Part shown: positions 35,957 through 47,542 of the stretch, one piece after another
Layout: every line of letters starts with the position of its first letter
Numbering within the stretch: the first letter of the stretch is position 1
Assembly (NCBI RefSeq): GCF_002575655.3
Contig: NC_053037.3
Coordinates: 322,861,294-322,925,293 of the forward strand
Direction of reading: 5' to 3'
Length of the DNA: 64,000 bases
Source of the DNA: Aegilops tauschii subsp. strangulata
Taxonomy: Eukaryota; Streptophyta; Magnoliopsida; Poales; Poaceae
Made by a program: the position numbers and the translations under genes
The notes under the pieces: generated by a model
Told to the model about the DNA's origin: nothing
Seen by the model: only the letters and a program-made list of their open reading frames with translations
The model's database searches: none

Positions 35957-38247
35957 TCACTCCCGGGCACCGCCATCACCTGCGGAAGGTGCTACTTCTT
36001 GAGCGACGTTGTCTTCACCTTCACCACCAGCTGCAGGATCGGCGTCATCGCTGAACAGAGGAGCGGAGACAAAGCCGCGGAACTTCTTCAGCAAGGCCTC
36101 CACTTGACCTTGCACGGCTGTGGCGGCGGCCTCGTTTTGATCTTCAGCCACAGGCTCCAGCAGCTCGTCAAGACAAGCGTTGGGGTCGCGAAGGTGCAGG
36201 TGGCTGAAGATGCGGGTCAATGCAGCTGAAGACAGGACGTGAGCTTCCGCCTCCTCCATGGGACTAACGCCATCAACGACTTCCTCGAGCGCCTTCACCA
36301 AGAGAGGAAGCAGCCGGGCGGGGCCGTCCTCATCAGTGGCCAGCGACTTCTCCAGGCCGTGCTCGTAGAGCGCCTTCAGTGCCTTGCGAGATCTCTTCTC
36401 GAGATCGGCAAAATCCGCGCGGTCTTTGGTCAGGACTCGTGCCTTGGCGTCGAGATCGGCCTCCCTCGTCCTCGCCTTCCGCTCCAGCTCTTCCAACCGG
36501 TTGAGCTCAGCGGCCTGCGTCCTCCCCAACTCCGCCAGCTCAGCATCACGGTTCTTGACGGCGTCCTCCCGGGCCTTCATCTCCTCTTCCTTCACTTGGT
36601 GGCAGCGTGCTTCTTCGGCGTGCTTGTCGTGCAGGCTCTGCAACTCATCCTCCAGCACCCTACAGCGGTCACGGGCGGCCTTGGCGTCTTTCAGCACCGT
36701 CTCACGATCGGCTGCGGCGTTGGCGGCACTCTGCTTCTCCTTCTCAGAAGCCGCAGCGGCCTGGCCCAGCGCTGCGCGAACCGCCAAGTCGGAGTGGAGC
36801 CAGCCTGAGGCTAGCTCCAGGCGCCCGGCCACAAGGCGTGGGTCCGCGCCCAAGAGATCCGCCTGCAGCTGGGTCATCTCCGAAAGAGCATGTTCCAGAA
36901 CAGCATCAGGAGCAGAAGAACCTAGGAGTGGGGGTGCAGCAGTGGGAGGAGGCGACATCGTCACCAGGGCCTAGGAGATCGCGGGTTCTGGAGCAGCTGG
37001 GACCTCATCAGCCGCGCCAAGCGCCGGCACCTCCGGAGCCAGCGGGGCCATGGGGCTGATTTCACGCGGCGATGTTCCTCTTGGCCCCATGAGGACGACT
37101 GGGCTGGGGAGATGCGGGCGCTGCTGCCTCCTTTCTCTGCGGAGGGAGGCACGGCCGCCGTATCCTCCTTCCTCTTCTTCGCCGAAGATGTCGGCCTGAT
37201 CAACCAAGGGAGAGCATCAGGAAATGACGAGTACAAACAGAGACAAGGCGAAGCTTAAGACACTTACTGATCCACCACAACATACTTCCGCTTGGGGAGC
37301 TTGAAGCCTGACACATCGGGACCTGAGGAGCAGGTGTTCGGGCTCCGGCAGCGCTAGGCGGTGAGGAGGCAGAGCCGGAGCCAGCCCCAGGAGGTGTCAG
37401 GACGGATGCGGCATCGCGAGCCACCAGCGACGACCTACCCCTCGTCGGGATGAGGGGCTGCTCCCTCTCCCCTTGGCAGGCGTCGGCCTCGGCATCGTCA
37501 GGAAGGGCGCGGAGGATCTCGGCCTTGCTCAGAGGGGAAGTCTCCCCCACCTCTTCCAGAGTCTTCTCCGAGTCCACCTCCTCTTCCCCTTCCCTGCGGG
37601 TCTCGTCAGAAGACACCTCCACCGGTTTCGGTGCCGCAGGGGCTCCCGGGAGCGCCGGCGGCACCAGCCCACGCACGTCAAAGGATGGCCTGGAGGCGAC
37701 GAATTCTTCCCGATCCCTACATTGGAACGGGGTGGTGAAGGCGCTTGGTGGGTACTCCTGGTTGTCCCCAACTATGAGGCGCAGAACAGTGGCCAATTCA
37801 TCGTCAGGCAGGGCCCCCGGCCTCAGGCGGGTCTTGTTTCCCTCTTCTTCAAGCTCCCACAGGGGGCGTGCGCGCGCCTGGAGCGGGGCAACTCGAAGCG
37901 TCAAGACCTCCCTCAGGAGCATGACCCCCGTCACCTTGGCCGCCCTCGCGTTGCCTGGCCTCAAGTCGGTCATCATCTGCCCCAACACTAGCGATGCCCG
38001 CTCATCGGCAAGCTCCGCATTGGGCCACTCCCCGTTGGAAGAGGGTGCCGCCGTTGGCAACACCAAGCGCGGATCGGCACGCTTGGCATTCATCATGACC
38101 CATTTGGATAGGATATTGTCGGCCCTCTTCCCGGTGCTCGAGATCGAGTTGGCCTTGCCGCATGCGACGAAATTAGTGCATCCAGAGACGTGCGCCTCGC
38201 TGACATGGAGGAAGAAGAAATGGCACAGGAGCGCCACAGACGGCATC
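35957..38247 (-). pseudogene. E' antisense gene, 5' part cut off by E
   Basis: Runs against gag. Exon 1 remains from 38247 (at MPSVALL) to 37268. A 72-base intron follows (37196-37267; GTAAGTG donor, GATCAG acceptor). Exon 2 then runs to the stop at 35957. Exon 2 encodes a charged coiled coil of about 170 residues. Damage relative to E: a base lost near 37313 before the exon end, a base lost near 37050, and a stop at 36971-36973. The N-terminal domain is missing because E inserted here. No function is known for the protein. The N-terminal domain, visible in E, belongs to the grass 'putative gypsy type transposon' family (PF04195, recalled). Confidence 0.78.
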
Positions 38248-39143
38248 TGTCGGATGTGGGGTTCCGGCAAACCCTTAAGGTTCGAACACTGGGGTGCGCG
38301 CGAAGTCTTTCCCTCCTACCGATCTACGCCCTAGCTCGCTAAGATCTCGCAGACGAACTCGACGAACTCGCAACACAGAGAGACACGGGGTTTATACTGG
38401 TTCGGGCCATCGTTGTGGTGTAATACCCTACTCCACTGTGGTGGTGCTGGATTTCCTCTAGGGCTGATGATGAACAGTACAAGGGAAGAACAGCCTCCCG
38501 AGGTTGAGGTGCTCTTGTGGCTAGGGTAGGCTCTCGATCGGGTTGGATCAAGCTAAGATGAGATGCCCCTACTATGGTGGCTAGCTCTACTTATATAGGC
38601 CCTGGTCCTCTTCCCAAATATCGAGCGGGAAGGGATCCAACAACGGCGGGCAAATTTGAAGGGCGACAGCTAGTACAAGCTATCCTGACAAAAGTGGTCT
38701 TCGCCTGCGGAAAGCTCTGGTGGTGACGCCGTCTTGGGCTCCACGATGACCTCTGCCTTGCCGTCCTCCTGGTCTTGGTCTCGTTGCACCAATATAGCAA
38801 CCTTTGCCTGATGCCTCGGTACTCCTCGCCTGCGCTGGCCTCCTTAGCAAAAGAGGAAACAAGGACGCTGCACGCGCTGGCGCCCGCCTGGTGTCGTTCG
38901 TCATGGCTCACGTCATGAGGGCCTCGTGAGGTTTTTCCCCGCCTTGATATCTCCGCTCCTCGTGAGCCTGCCTGGCTAGGCCACTCCAGAGGAGGTCTTG
39001 CATCGTCCGCCTCGCGGGGCTTGGACCCTCGCGAGGGTCTTGGATGCCTTGTTGATGAAGATGGGTCGTACGGCCTGCTTGCTTACCCACGCCGTGGCCG
39101 CATGCAAGCAAGTCTGGGGACCCCCGTTCCCAGAACGCTGACA
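38248..39143 (-). repeat. E 3' LTR (896 bp)
   Basis: Plus strand starts TGTCGGATGTGGGG and ends AACGCTGACA, so it is the inverse of the E' LTR. A TATA box reads on the minus strand at 38591-38597. The minus strand just outside it (39144 onward) is rich in G and C (GGGGCTAC) and acts as polypurine tract. Confidence 0.92.
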
Positions 39144-39438
39144 GTAGCCCCGGGGCCCAAGGTGCGCTCGGGCTTGGCTTCGCGGCGAAGCCAAGGGTCA
39201 AGTTTGGAGCACCGCGGGCCCCAAAAGCCTGCGGCCTTGGTTGACGCGTGGCGGTTGATTGGACGTGGGTGTCTCCGCTTCCCCACGCTGCCTCGGCAAC
39301 TGCTTGCCCTGAAAAAAGGCTGGCGCGGGCTGCCCTTGCCTTCACTGCTTCTCCATTGTCTCGCCTCAGATCCCCTTTCTCGCTCCTTGCTGCCGCTACC
39401 TCCAGATCTACTCCAACCTTGTTCTGCATCTACAACCC

Positions 39439-42079
39439 ATGGCGCCACGCAAGGTCAAGACCTCCTCGGCACTGGCTTGGTACGAGCCCGCTCTTGAAGC
39501 GCCCATCATCAGGGAGAAGAGCCTCGCCTCCGTGCGTCTACTGACGGCGGGGGAGAGCAATGAGTGGGGGAAGACGGAACTCCGGCTCACTTCCGACGAG
39601 TCAGAGCCTGAGGGGAGCACCTTCTTCCCTTTCTTCTCGAGCAGCATCGCGTTGGGTTGGTCCCTCCTTTTCTCCGATTTCTTTTATGAAGTCCTCGACC
39701 ACTACGGTCTGCAGGCGTTGCATCTCCATCCCAATTATGTCCTCCTCCTGTCCATCTTCGCCTACTACTGTGAGGCGTACCTGGGCGTGATGCCGTCCGT
39801 GGCGTTACTGCGCCATTTCTTCTTCCTCCGTGTCAGCGAGGGTCACATCTCCGGATGTGCTAACTTCGTCACAGCCGGCAAGGCCAACTCGATCTCGAGC
39901 ACCGGGAAGAGGGCCGACAACATTCAGTCCAAATGGGTCATGATGGATACCAAGCGCGCCGGCCCGCGTCTGGCGTTGCCAACAGCGGCGCCCTCCTCCA
40001 ACGGGGAATGGCCCAAGGCGGAGCTTGCCGATGAGCAGGCATCGCTAGTGTTGGGGCAGATGGTGACCGACCTGAAGCCGGGCAATGCGAGGGCGGCCAA
40101 GGTAACGGGGGCGATGCTCCTGAGGGAGTTCCTGATGCTGCGGGTTGCCCCACTCCAGGCGCGCGCGCCCCCTGTGGGAGCTTGAAGAAGAGGGCAACAA
40201 GACCCGCCTGAGGCTGGGGGACCTTCCTGGCAATGAATTGGATGCCGTCCTGCGCCTCATAGTCGGGGACAACCAGGAGTACCCGCCTAGCGCCTTCGTT
40301 CCCTTGTTCCAACTCAGGGACCGGGAGGAATTCGTCGCCTCCAGGCCGACCTTTGACGCGCGTGGGCTGGTGCCGCCGGTGCTCCCAGGAGCCCCTGCGA
40401 TACAGAAACCGGTGGAGGTGTCTTCTGACGAGTCCCGTGGGGAAGGGGAAGAGGAGGTGGACTCGGAGAAGACTCTGGAAGAGATGGGGGAGACTTCCCC
40501 TCTGAACAAGGCCGAGATCCTCCGCGCCCTTCCTGATGATGCCGAGGTCGACGCCCGCCAAGGGGAGAGGGGGCAGCCCCTCATCCCGATGAGGGGTAGG
40601 TCATCGCTCGTGGCTCATGACGCCGCCTCCGTCCTGACGCTTTCTGGGGCCGGCTCCCATTCTGCCTCCGCACCGCCTGGCGCCGCCGGAGCCCGAACGC
40701 CTGCACCTCAGGTCCCGAAGCTGTCAGGCTTCAAGCTTCCCAAGCGGAAGTATGTTGCGGTGGATCAGTAAGTGTCTTAAGCTTAGCCTTGTCCCTGTTC
40801 GTACTCGTCATTTCCAGAAGCTCGCCCTTGGTTGGTCAGGCCGACGTCTTCGGCAAAGAAGAGGAAAGAGGATACGGCGGCCGTGCCTCCCTCCGCGGAG
40901 AAAGGAAGCAGCAGCGCCCGCATCTCCCCAGCCTGATCGTCCTCGCGAGGCCAAGAGGAGCATCACCGCATGGAACCAGCCCCCATGGCCCCGCTGGCTC
41001 CGGAGGTGCCGGCACTTGGCGCGGCTGATGAGGTCCCAGCTGCTCCGGAACCCGTGATCTCCCAGGTCCTGGTGACGAAGTCGCCTCCTCCCACTGCTGC
41101 GCCTCCACTCCCAGGTTCTTCTGCTCCTGCTGCTGTTCTGGAACGCGCTCTTTCGAAGATGACCCAGCTGCAGGCGGATCTCCTGAGCATGGACCCATGC
41201 CTTGTGTCCGGGCGCCTGGAGCTGGCCTCAGGCTGGCTCCACTCCGACTTGGCTGTTCGCGCGGCGCTGGGCCAGGCCGCTGTGGCTTCTAAGAAGGAGA
41301 AGCAGAGTGCCGCCTTCGCCGCAGCCAATCGTGAGGTAGCGCTGAAAGACGCCAGGGCCACCCGTGACCGCTGCCAGGCGCTGGAGGACGAGTTGCAGAG
41401 CCTGCGCGACAAGCACGCCGAAGAAGCACGCTGCCGCCAGGCGAAGGAGGAAGAGGTGAAGGCCCGGGAGGATGCCGTGAAGAACCGTGATGCCGAGCTG
41501 GCGGAGTTGGAGAAGACACAAGCTGCCGAGCGGAGCCGCTTGGAAGGGCTGGAGCGGAAGGCGAAGGCGAGGGAGGCCGATCTCGACGCCAAGGCGTGTG
41601 TCCTGGCTGAAAATCGCGCGGCCTTCGCCGACCTCGAGGAGAGGTCTCGCAAGGCGCTAAAGACGCTCTACGAGCACGGCCTGGAGAAGTCGCTGGCCAC
41701 TGATGAGAACGGCCCCGCCCGGCTGCTTCCTCTCTTGGTGAAGGCGCTTGAGGAGGTCGTTGATGGCCTCGGTCCCATGGCGGAGGCAGAAGCTCGTGTC
41801 CTGTCTTCGGCTGCACTGACTCACGTCTTCAGCCATCTGCACCTTCGCGACCCCAGCGCGTGCCTTGACGAGCTGCTGGAGCCTGTTGCTGAAGATCAAT
41901 GCGAGGCCGCCGCCGCAGCCGTGCAAGGTCAGGTGGAGGCCTTGCTGAAGAAGTTCCGCGGCTTCGTCTCCGCTCCTCTGTCCGGCGACGCCGCCAATCC
42001 CGCGGCGGGTGGTGAAGGCGAGAACATCGTTGCCCACGGGGAAGCGCCTTCCGCAGGCGATGGCGACGTCCAGGGGTGA
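39439..42079 (+). pseudogene. E antisense gene with gypsy-type transposon domain, two exons
   Basis: Opposite in strand to gag and 295 bp from the LTR. Start MAPRKVKTSSALAWY at 39439. The N-terminal domain contains IALGWSLLFSDFFYEVLDHYG, AYYCEAYLGVMPSVALLRHF and CANFV, fitting the 'putative gypsy type transposon' domain (PF04195, recalled). Two bases are lost near 40160 against E', shifting the frame. Exon 1 then continues to 40767. A 72-base intron (40768-40839, GTAAGTG...GGTCAG) joins VDQ to PTSSAKKRK with phase kept. Exon 2 runs to 42079 with one TGA at 40934-40936, and encodes a heptad-like charged coiled coil (about 41220-41700). The protein's role is unknown. No clear TATA box is seen upstream. 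Confidence 0.8.
40768..40839 (+). other. Spliceosomal intron in the E antisense gene
   Basis: Donor A|GTAAGTG, acceptor GGTCAG|G, 72 bases. Removal restores a lysine-rich reading continuous with exon 2. E' keeps a 72-base counterpart at 37196-37267 with the same borders. Splicing itself is inferred. Confidence 0.65.
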
Positions 42080-43570
42080 CCTGCAGCTATTTCTCCCGTT
42101 TCGTTCCTGCAACATGTATCAGGCCTCGTGGAGGCGTTTAGACTTTTCATTTGATGTCGTGAGGACAATGTGTTTGTAATATTTGCTTCGAGATTTTGCG
42201 ATTTCCTTCCTATTTGCTTTGCGTTCTGCGTCGGCAGAGCCCGGCCCCGCGCATACCTCAACCGCCATTGGGCCGACCGGAGACTAGGACGGACCAAGGA
42301 GTGAGGGGCTACGTGACCAGTTAGGCTCCTGAGTCGCGATGCTCAGGAGTCCCCCTTGACGCGCAAACAGCATATAGGGAGAGTTCGTGAGGATAGATTA
42401 ATGTTCTACGTCGGCAGAGCCCGGCCCCGCGCATACCTCAACCGCCATTGAGCTGACCGGAGAGCAGGACGGACCATGGAGTGAGGGGCTACGTGACCAG
42501 TTAGGCTCCTAAGTCGCGATGCTCAGGAGTCCCCCTTGACGTGCAAACAATTTCCATACCTGCCCTCGCCGAGGCCTCGGGAGGGGCGCGCGACGCCCAG
42601 GTCCGGGGGACCTGGTTGGGTGGCGTGCACTTGGACGTGACCGAGCGCAGCCCCCGTGCCCAGCCCCCTCGTGCGGCTCTCCCGAGGGGAGGCGTTGTGG
42701 TGAGGCTGGGCGCTGTGCTCTAGGCTCCCTGAGGTTGGTACGACCGTGGGGCCGCCCTCAGTTGTTTATCACCAGCACGGAGCATAGTGCTTCCGCTTGT
42801 GCACGGGCATAGCCGCTCCTCGGTAGTGTCGACAGCCAGCGCAGAGCATGGTGCTTCCACTTGGGCGTGGGACGGGGGCCCCCCTCCGGGAGGAGCCCCC
42901 GGGGCGTGTACAGCCCCGCCCTGACACGTGGCTCGCGCGGCAGGGCTGCGAGGTGTATCTGGGCACTCGTGAGCAAGCACGGGACTCACGAGGCCCTACC
43001 TCAAGGCGGGTTGCGCCTGGTCTTGAGTCTTGGTGACTGTATGTTCCTGCAAGGCGGTTAGATGCAAGCACTCTACGTCCTCAGGTCCCGGCCCTCGAGC
43101 GAGCTCAGCCGCCGCTGGTATGCCAGGTCGCGATGCCGTGGTCAAGGCCAGGGGGTGAGGGCTGGAGAGCCAGTACGAGCTCCTAAGTCGTGATGCTCAG
43201 GAGCCCCCCTTTTAACGCGCAAGCGAATTGCATAAGATGAGCAGACCCGTGGTGGGCGGCGATCGAGCAGGCGATAGCCGTGGGCAGGTTAAATATGGAA
43301 AGCACATCAGCTTAGGTAAATGCAGGAAGATACATGCCACTAGGTCCGGCCCGAGCGGCTTAGGGATGATGCAGCCCGAGGGGCGCCCCTAGTAAGGTAA
43401 GCTAAAGACATAAGCAAAAGGGATACATGCCATAGGGATGGACCCATGTGGCCTGGGAATAATGCAGCCCGAGGGGCGCTCCCAGCTAAACAAGCTTGGA
43501 AGATGTCACCTGGTTCTGTAGATGAAGTAGAGTTGGTGCAGCTGAAGGCGTGCGTCGAAGAAATGACTCC
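42080..43570 (-). other. E spacer between converging genes, repeat-rich
   Basis: Inverse counterpart of 34468-35956. The 180-base units with CTCCTGAG/CTCAGGAG hairpins lie at about 42225-42560, one of them with a CTCCTAAG variant near 42505. The 92-base unit pair lies at about 43310-43490. No gene recognised. Confidence 0.65.
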
Positions 43571-44116
43571 TCATGAGCCACCGGGGCCCTGAGCCTCGGG
43601 AGGCTCTGGGGGCTTGGGAGGTTCCCTGAAGACCATCTCCATCTCCTCCAGGACGGCGTGGTACCTGGCCTCCTGAGCCGCCAGGACACGCCGCAGGTCG
43701 CGCTGATAGGCTGACGCCACGCTCGGCAAGCCGAAGGGCATGCGAACGTAGCTATGTGGCGGGCCCTCGCAGCGGCCCACACGTGAAGGCCAGAAGCGCT
43801 CCTGAGATGCGGCCCTATTGAGCCCTGGGAAGTCGATGCAGACACGCAGTCCAGCATCCTCGCCAGGATGGGGAGCTGCGCCTCGTGAACGGCGGTCGCC
43901 GCGCATGGCTCTTACGTCTTGCAGTTCCTGGGTGGTCTTGGTGATGAACTCCTGAGTGGTGGGCACTCCCTGCCCTGTGCTCTCCTGAGGAACATGTGCC
44001 GCGAAGCACGCTTCCAAGTGGTGCCCAAGCGCCTCCCTCGTGAGGTTGGCACGGTCTGAGGCCCTCCAGAAGAGAGCCCCCGAGCCCTGCCTGAGAAGGG
44101 TGCCGGGCGCGCCTTC
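43571..44116 (-). pseudogene. E reverse-transcriptase relic
   Basis: Minus-strand frame with GLRVCIDFPGLNRA followed, after a short unrelated stretch, by SYVRMPFGLPSVASAYQR. These are two reverse-transcriptase blocks brought together by loss of the palm including YVDD. The frame here is open for 148 residues (43571-44017), so the relic may still be translated as a tail, but it cannot polymerise. Confidence 0.65.
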
Positions 44117-46588
44117 CTATGGGATGGAGGGAGGCGCCCCTGGGACGGACGTTGATCCTGATGAGGCCCCTGCCGCGATGCCATCCTCCTGAGGTCCTGC
44201 GCGGCGCGGCTGCTTCTTCTTGGGGATGGCCTCCGGAGGGCCTTCACTTCTGCTGTCGGGGTCATCGATTGCTGCAGCTTGGAAGGCGCGCTCGAGGGAG
44301 CACACCACATCCCTCTCTTCACATGGGACCGTGATGATTCCTCCGCTTCCTGGCATCTTGAGGACGTTGTAGCCGTGATGGGTGACCGCCATGAACTTGG
44401 CCAGGGCTGGATACCCGAGGATGGCATTGTACGGCAGGCGGATGTGCGCGACGTCAAAGTCGATAAGCTCGGTGCGGTAGTTCTTGCGCTCCCCGAAGGT
44501 GACAGGCAGGCGGACCTGCCCTATCGGTGTGGTGGAACCATCGGTCACTCCTGAGAAGGGCTTGGTGGGCTGGAGCTGTTCAGATGGCACTTGGAGATTG
44601 TCGAACGTGTCGACGGACAGGACGTTGAGCCCCGCGCCGCTGTCGATAAGGGTCTTGGTAACCTGCACATTGCTGATGACTGGGGAACACAACATCTGGA
44701 GGGCACCGGCGGTGGCCGCGCACTTGAGCTGATCTGCCGAGTTGAAAGTGATGGCGCATTGGGACCACTTGAGCGGGCGCATGGCCTCGAGCTTGGGGAG
44801 CACTGCGGTATCCTCGCGAGCGAACTGTTTGAAGATGCGCTGAGAGGCTGGGGCCTGAGCACCGCCCAAGATGCAGGCGATTGCACGCAGCTCCTGGAAG
44901 CCCCCAGCCCCCTCGTCCTGATGGTGGTCGTCGTTCCTTCTTGGTGGCGGCAGCGGGGGAAGACCGGCGTTGCCTTGGGGACGATCCTCACAAGGCTAAT
45001 CCCTCCAGGCGCCCTCGCGAGGTTGGTCCTGCCAGCGGTCCTCGCGAGGCCTGTCGCACCATTCCTGGCGCGGGCCACGGTCGTCCCAGCGTCCGCCTCC
45101 TCGTCCTCCTCCGCGGCCGTAGCCCCGGTCGCTGCGCTCGGGGCGTCGACCGAAGCGTCCTTCTCGTATGGCTCTGAGCTCTTGACAGTCGCTGGTGTTG
45201 TGGGTGTTCAGGTTGTGGAAGGCGCAGAACGGTCAGCTATTCTTGGAAGACTCGGGTTGATCTCTGCCCCGCTTGGTGTCGGGCTCCGCTGCGAGCACAG
45301 GTTCCTCCTTGGGCTTCACGTCCTTGGCCTTGGCTTTCTTCTCCTCTGCGCCCGCGGCTGGCAGCTCAAGGAGAGAGAGGCGCCCCTCCTCAGCTCTTGC
45401 GCACTTGGTCGCCAGGTTGAACAGCTCCTGAGAGGTGCAGAGCTCCTTGTGGATGGTGAGCACTTCCTTCATCTTGACATCACGGACGCCGTCTGAGAAC
45501 GCGGAGATGATGGCCTCATCCATGACCTTGGGGATCTTGAGGCGGGTGTTGTTGAAGCACTGGATGTACTTCTGGAGGGTCTCTCCCGGTTGTTGCCTGA
45601 TGCGGCGCAGGTCACCTGCGGCCGGCGGGCGGTCGCGAGTGCCCTGGAAGTTGGCAACGAAGCGGTCGCGCATCTCGTCCCAGGAGGAGATCGAGCCGTG
45701 CTGCAGGTTCAGGAGCCAGGAGCGAGCTCCATCCTTGAGAGCCATGGGAAACCAGTTCGCCGTGACCTTTTCATCGCCGTTGGCTGCTTCGATGCTCAGC
45801 TCGTAAAGCTGCAGGAACTCCGCGGGGTTGGCGGTGCCGTCGTAGCGAGGAGGCAGATCCGGCTTGAACTTGCCTGGCCAAGCGACGCTACGCAGCTCGG
45901 GAGTGAAGGCGCGGCAGCTGGCCGTGGTTGCCGGGGCCCGCTTTGGAGGTGGAGCTTGGTCGTGACGAGGCCCGCGCTGCGTCGCTGCGGGCGGTGCGCG
46001 GTCTTGACGAGGTGGCGCGGGAAGCGCAGGTGCGGCTTCTTGCGGCCGAGGGATTTCTTGGCAGCTTCTCTCTTCGCGCGCGGGCACCGGGTGCGGCAGA
46101 TCACGCCGCGGAGCCGCGCGCCTTGGTGCCAAGGCGCCGTCTTGGGGCAGAGGTGGTGGAGGCACGCCATGAGCCTCGTCGCCCATGGCTGGTTGAGGGG
46201 GAGGCAGAGAGAGGGACGGCGCCGGAGAGCCCCCTCCGGCGCGGACGAGCTCGGCGACGTGGTCGAGCCACTCCTCATAGAGGTCGTTGACGGGGCGGTA
46301 GCGGAGGAGTTCGTTTGCCGCGAGGAGCGCAGCCCGCACCTCCATGGGAGCGCGGCGCGCGTGAGACAAAGAACCGGCAGGGGTGAGTGATGGAGTGGCG
46401 GTGCAGCCATCCTGCCGCACCGAAGGATGCAGCGAGGACGCCCGCTGCTCGTTCCCCGCCGGGCCGGTGGCAGCGTTGGCGGCGGGAGACGGAGAACGAC
46501 GAGGTGGCCCGCCGACGGGAGCCGTCTGAGCGACGCGAGCGGTGAGGGCAGCCCGACGCTCAGCCCGAGCATGGCGAGCGTCCGCCAT
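44117..46588 (-). pseudogene. E gag-protease, two nonsense codons
   Basis: Starts MADARHARAERRAAL at 46588. The single frame runs to a stop at 44117, broken only by TGA 45230-45232 and TAG 44996-44998. Both sites are sense codons in E'. Layout as in E': capsid domain (LKDGARSWLLNLQHGS), CX2HX4HX4C knuckle just after the first stop, Gly/Arg tract, protease LIDSGAGLNVL and ILGYPALAKFMAV. Where E' has lost one base near 33680, E keeps the frame and shows the natural protease end (THHGYNVLKMPG). The two copies are damaged at different sites. Confidence 0.87.
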
Positions 46589-46641
46589 GGAGACGACAGA
46601 GCGACAGAGCGACGAACTGATGGAAGAGAAGCTATGGTGCA

Positions 46642-46659
46642 CCCCTACCTGGCGCGCCA
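46642..46659 (-). other. E primer binding site
   Basis: The reverse complement reads TGGCGCGCCAGGTAGGGG, two bases inside the LTR at 46662. Confidence 0.75.
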
Positions 46660-46661
46660 AA

Positions 46662-47542
46662 TGTCGGATGTGGGGTTCCGGCAAACCCTTAAGGTTCGAA
46701 CACTAGGGTGCGCGCGAAGTCTTTCCCTATTACCGATCTACTCCCTAGCTCGCTAAGATCTCGCAGACGAACTCGACGAACTCGCAACACAGAGAGACAC
46801 GGGGTTTATACTGGTTCGGGCCACCGTTGTGGTGTAATACCCTACTCCAGTGTGGTGGTGGTGGATTGCCTCTAGGGCTGATGATGAACAGTACAAGGGA
46901 AGAACAGTCTCCTGAGGTAGAGGTGCTCTTGTGGCTAGGGTAGGCTCTCGATCGGGTTGGATCAAGCTAAGATGAGATGCCCCTACTATGGTGGCTAGCT
47001 CTACTTATATAGGCCCTGGTCCTCTTCCCAAATATCGAGCGGGAAGGGAGGCAACAACGGCGGGCAAATTTGAAGGGGGGCAGCTAGTACAAGCTATCCT
47101 GAAAAAAGTGGTCTTCGCCTGCAGAAAGCTCTGGTGGTGACGCCGTCTTGGGCTCCACAATGACCTCCGCCTTGCCGTCCTCCTGGTCTTGGTCTCGTTG
47201 CACCAATATAGCAACCTTTGCCTGATGCCTCGGTACTCCTCGCCTGCGCTGGCCTCCTTAGCACCAAAGAGGAAACAAGGACGCTGCATGCGCTGGCGCC
47301 CGCCTGGTGTCGTTCGTCATGGCTCACGTCACGATGGCCTCGTGAGTTTTTGCCCTGCCTTGATATCTCCGCTCCTCGTGAGCCTGCCTGGCTAGGCCAC
47401 TCCAGAGGAGGTCTTGCGTCGTCCGCCTCGCGAGGCTTGGACCCTCGCGAGGGTCTTGGATGCCTTGTTGATGAAGATGGGCCGTACGGCCTGCTTGCTT
47501 AGCCACGCCATGGCCGCAGGCAGGCAAGTCTGGGGACCCCCG
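46662..47542 (-). repeat. E 5' LTR, outer 17 bases missing
   Basis: Colinear with 38248-39126, then ends at ACCCCCG. The other LTR continues TTCCCAGAACGCTGACA, whereas here X sequence follows (GTAGCTGCACG). The LTR promoter TATA (47005-47011, minus) is kept. Confidence 0.9.

Larger units (their letters stand above)
30499..38247 (+). mobile_element. E': gag-protease element with antisense gene, left arm of inverted pair
   Basis: 5' LTR 30499-31388, primer site 31391-31408, gag-protease 31462-33690, a reverse-transcriptase relic to 34467, tandem repeats, and the antisense gene 35957-38247 (minus). It stops exactly where the LTR of E starts (38248), inside the antisense gene. Its last 1.5 kb, including the 3' LTR, are missing. 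Colinear in inverse order with 39789-47542. Confidence 0.9.
38248..47542 (-). mobile_element. E: almost complete minus-strand copy of the E' family, right arm of inverted pair
   Basis: 3' LTR 38248-39143, antisense gene 39439-42079 (plus strand), hairpin repeats, reverse-transcriptase relic, gag-protease 44117-46588 (minus), primer site 46642-46659, 5' LTR 46662-47542. It inserted into the antisense gene of E' after GCATC (38243-38247). The outer LTR lacks its last 17 bases and abuts X sequence, so the second target duplication is lost. Confidence 0.9.

Noticed and set aside
44591..46390. Long plus-strand frames (301 and 266 residues) opposite E gag
   Set aside because: They are the antisense shadow of the gag-protease gene and have no domain of their own.
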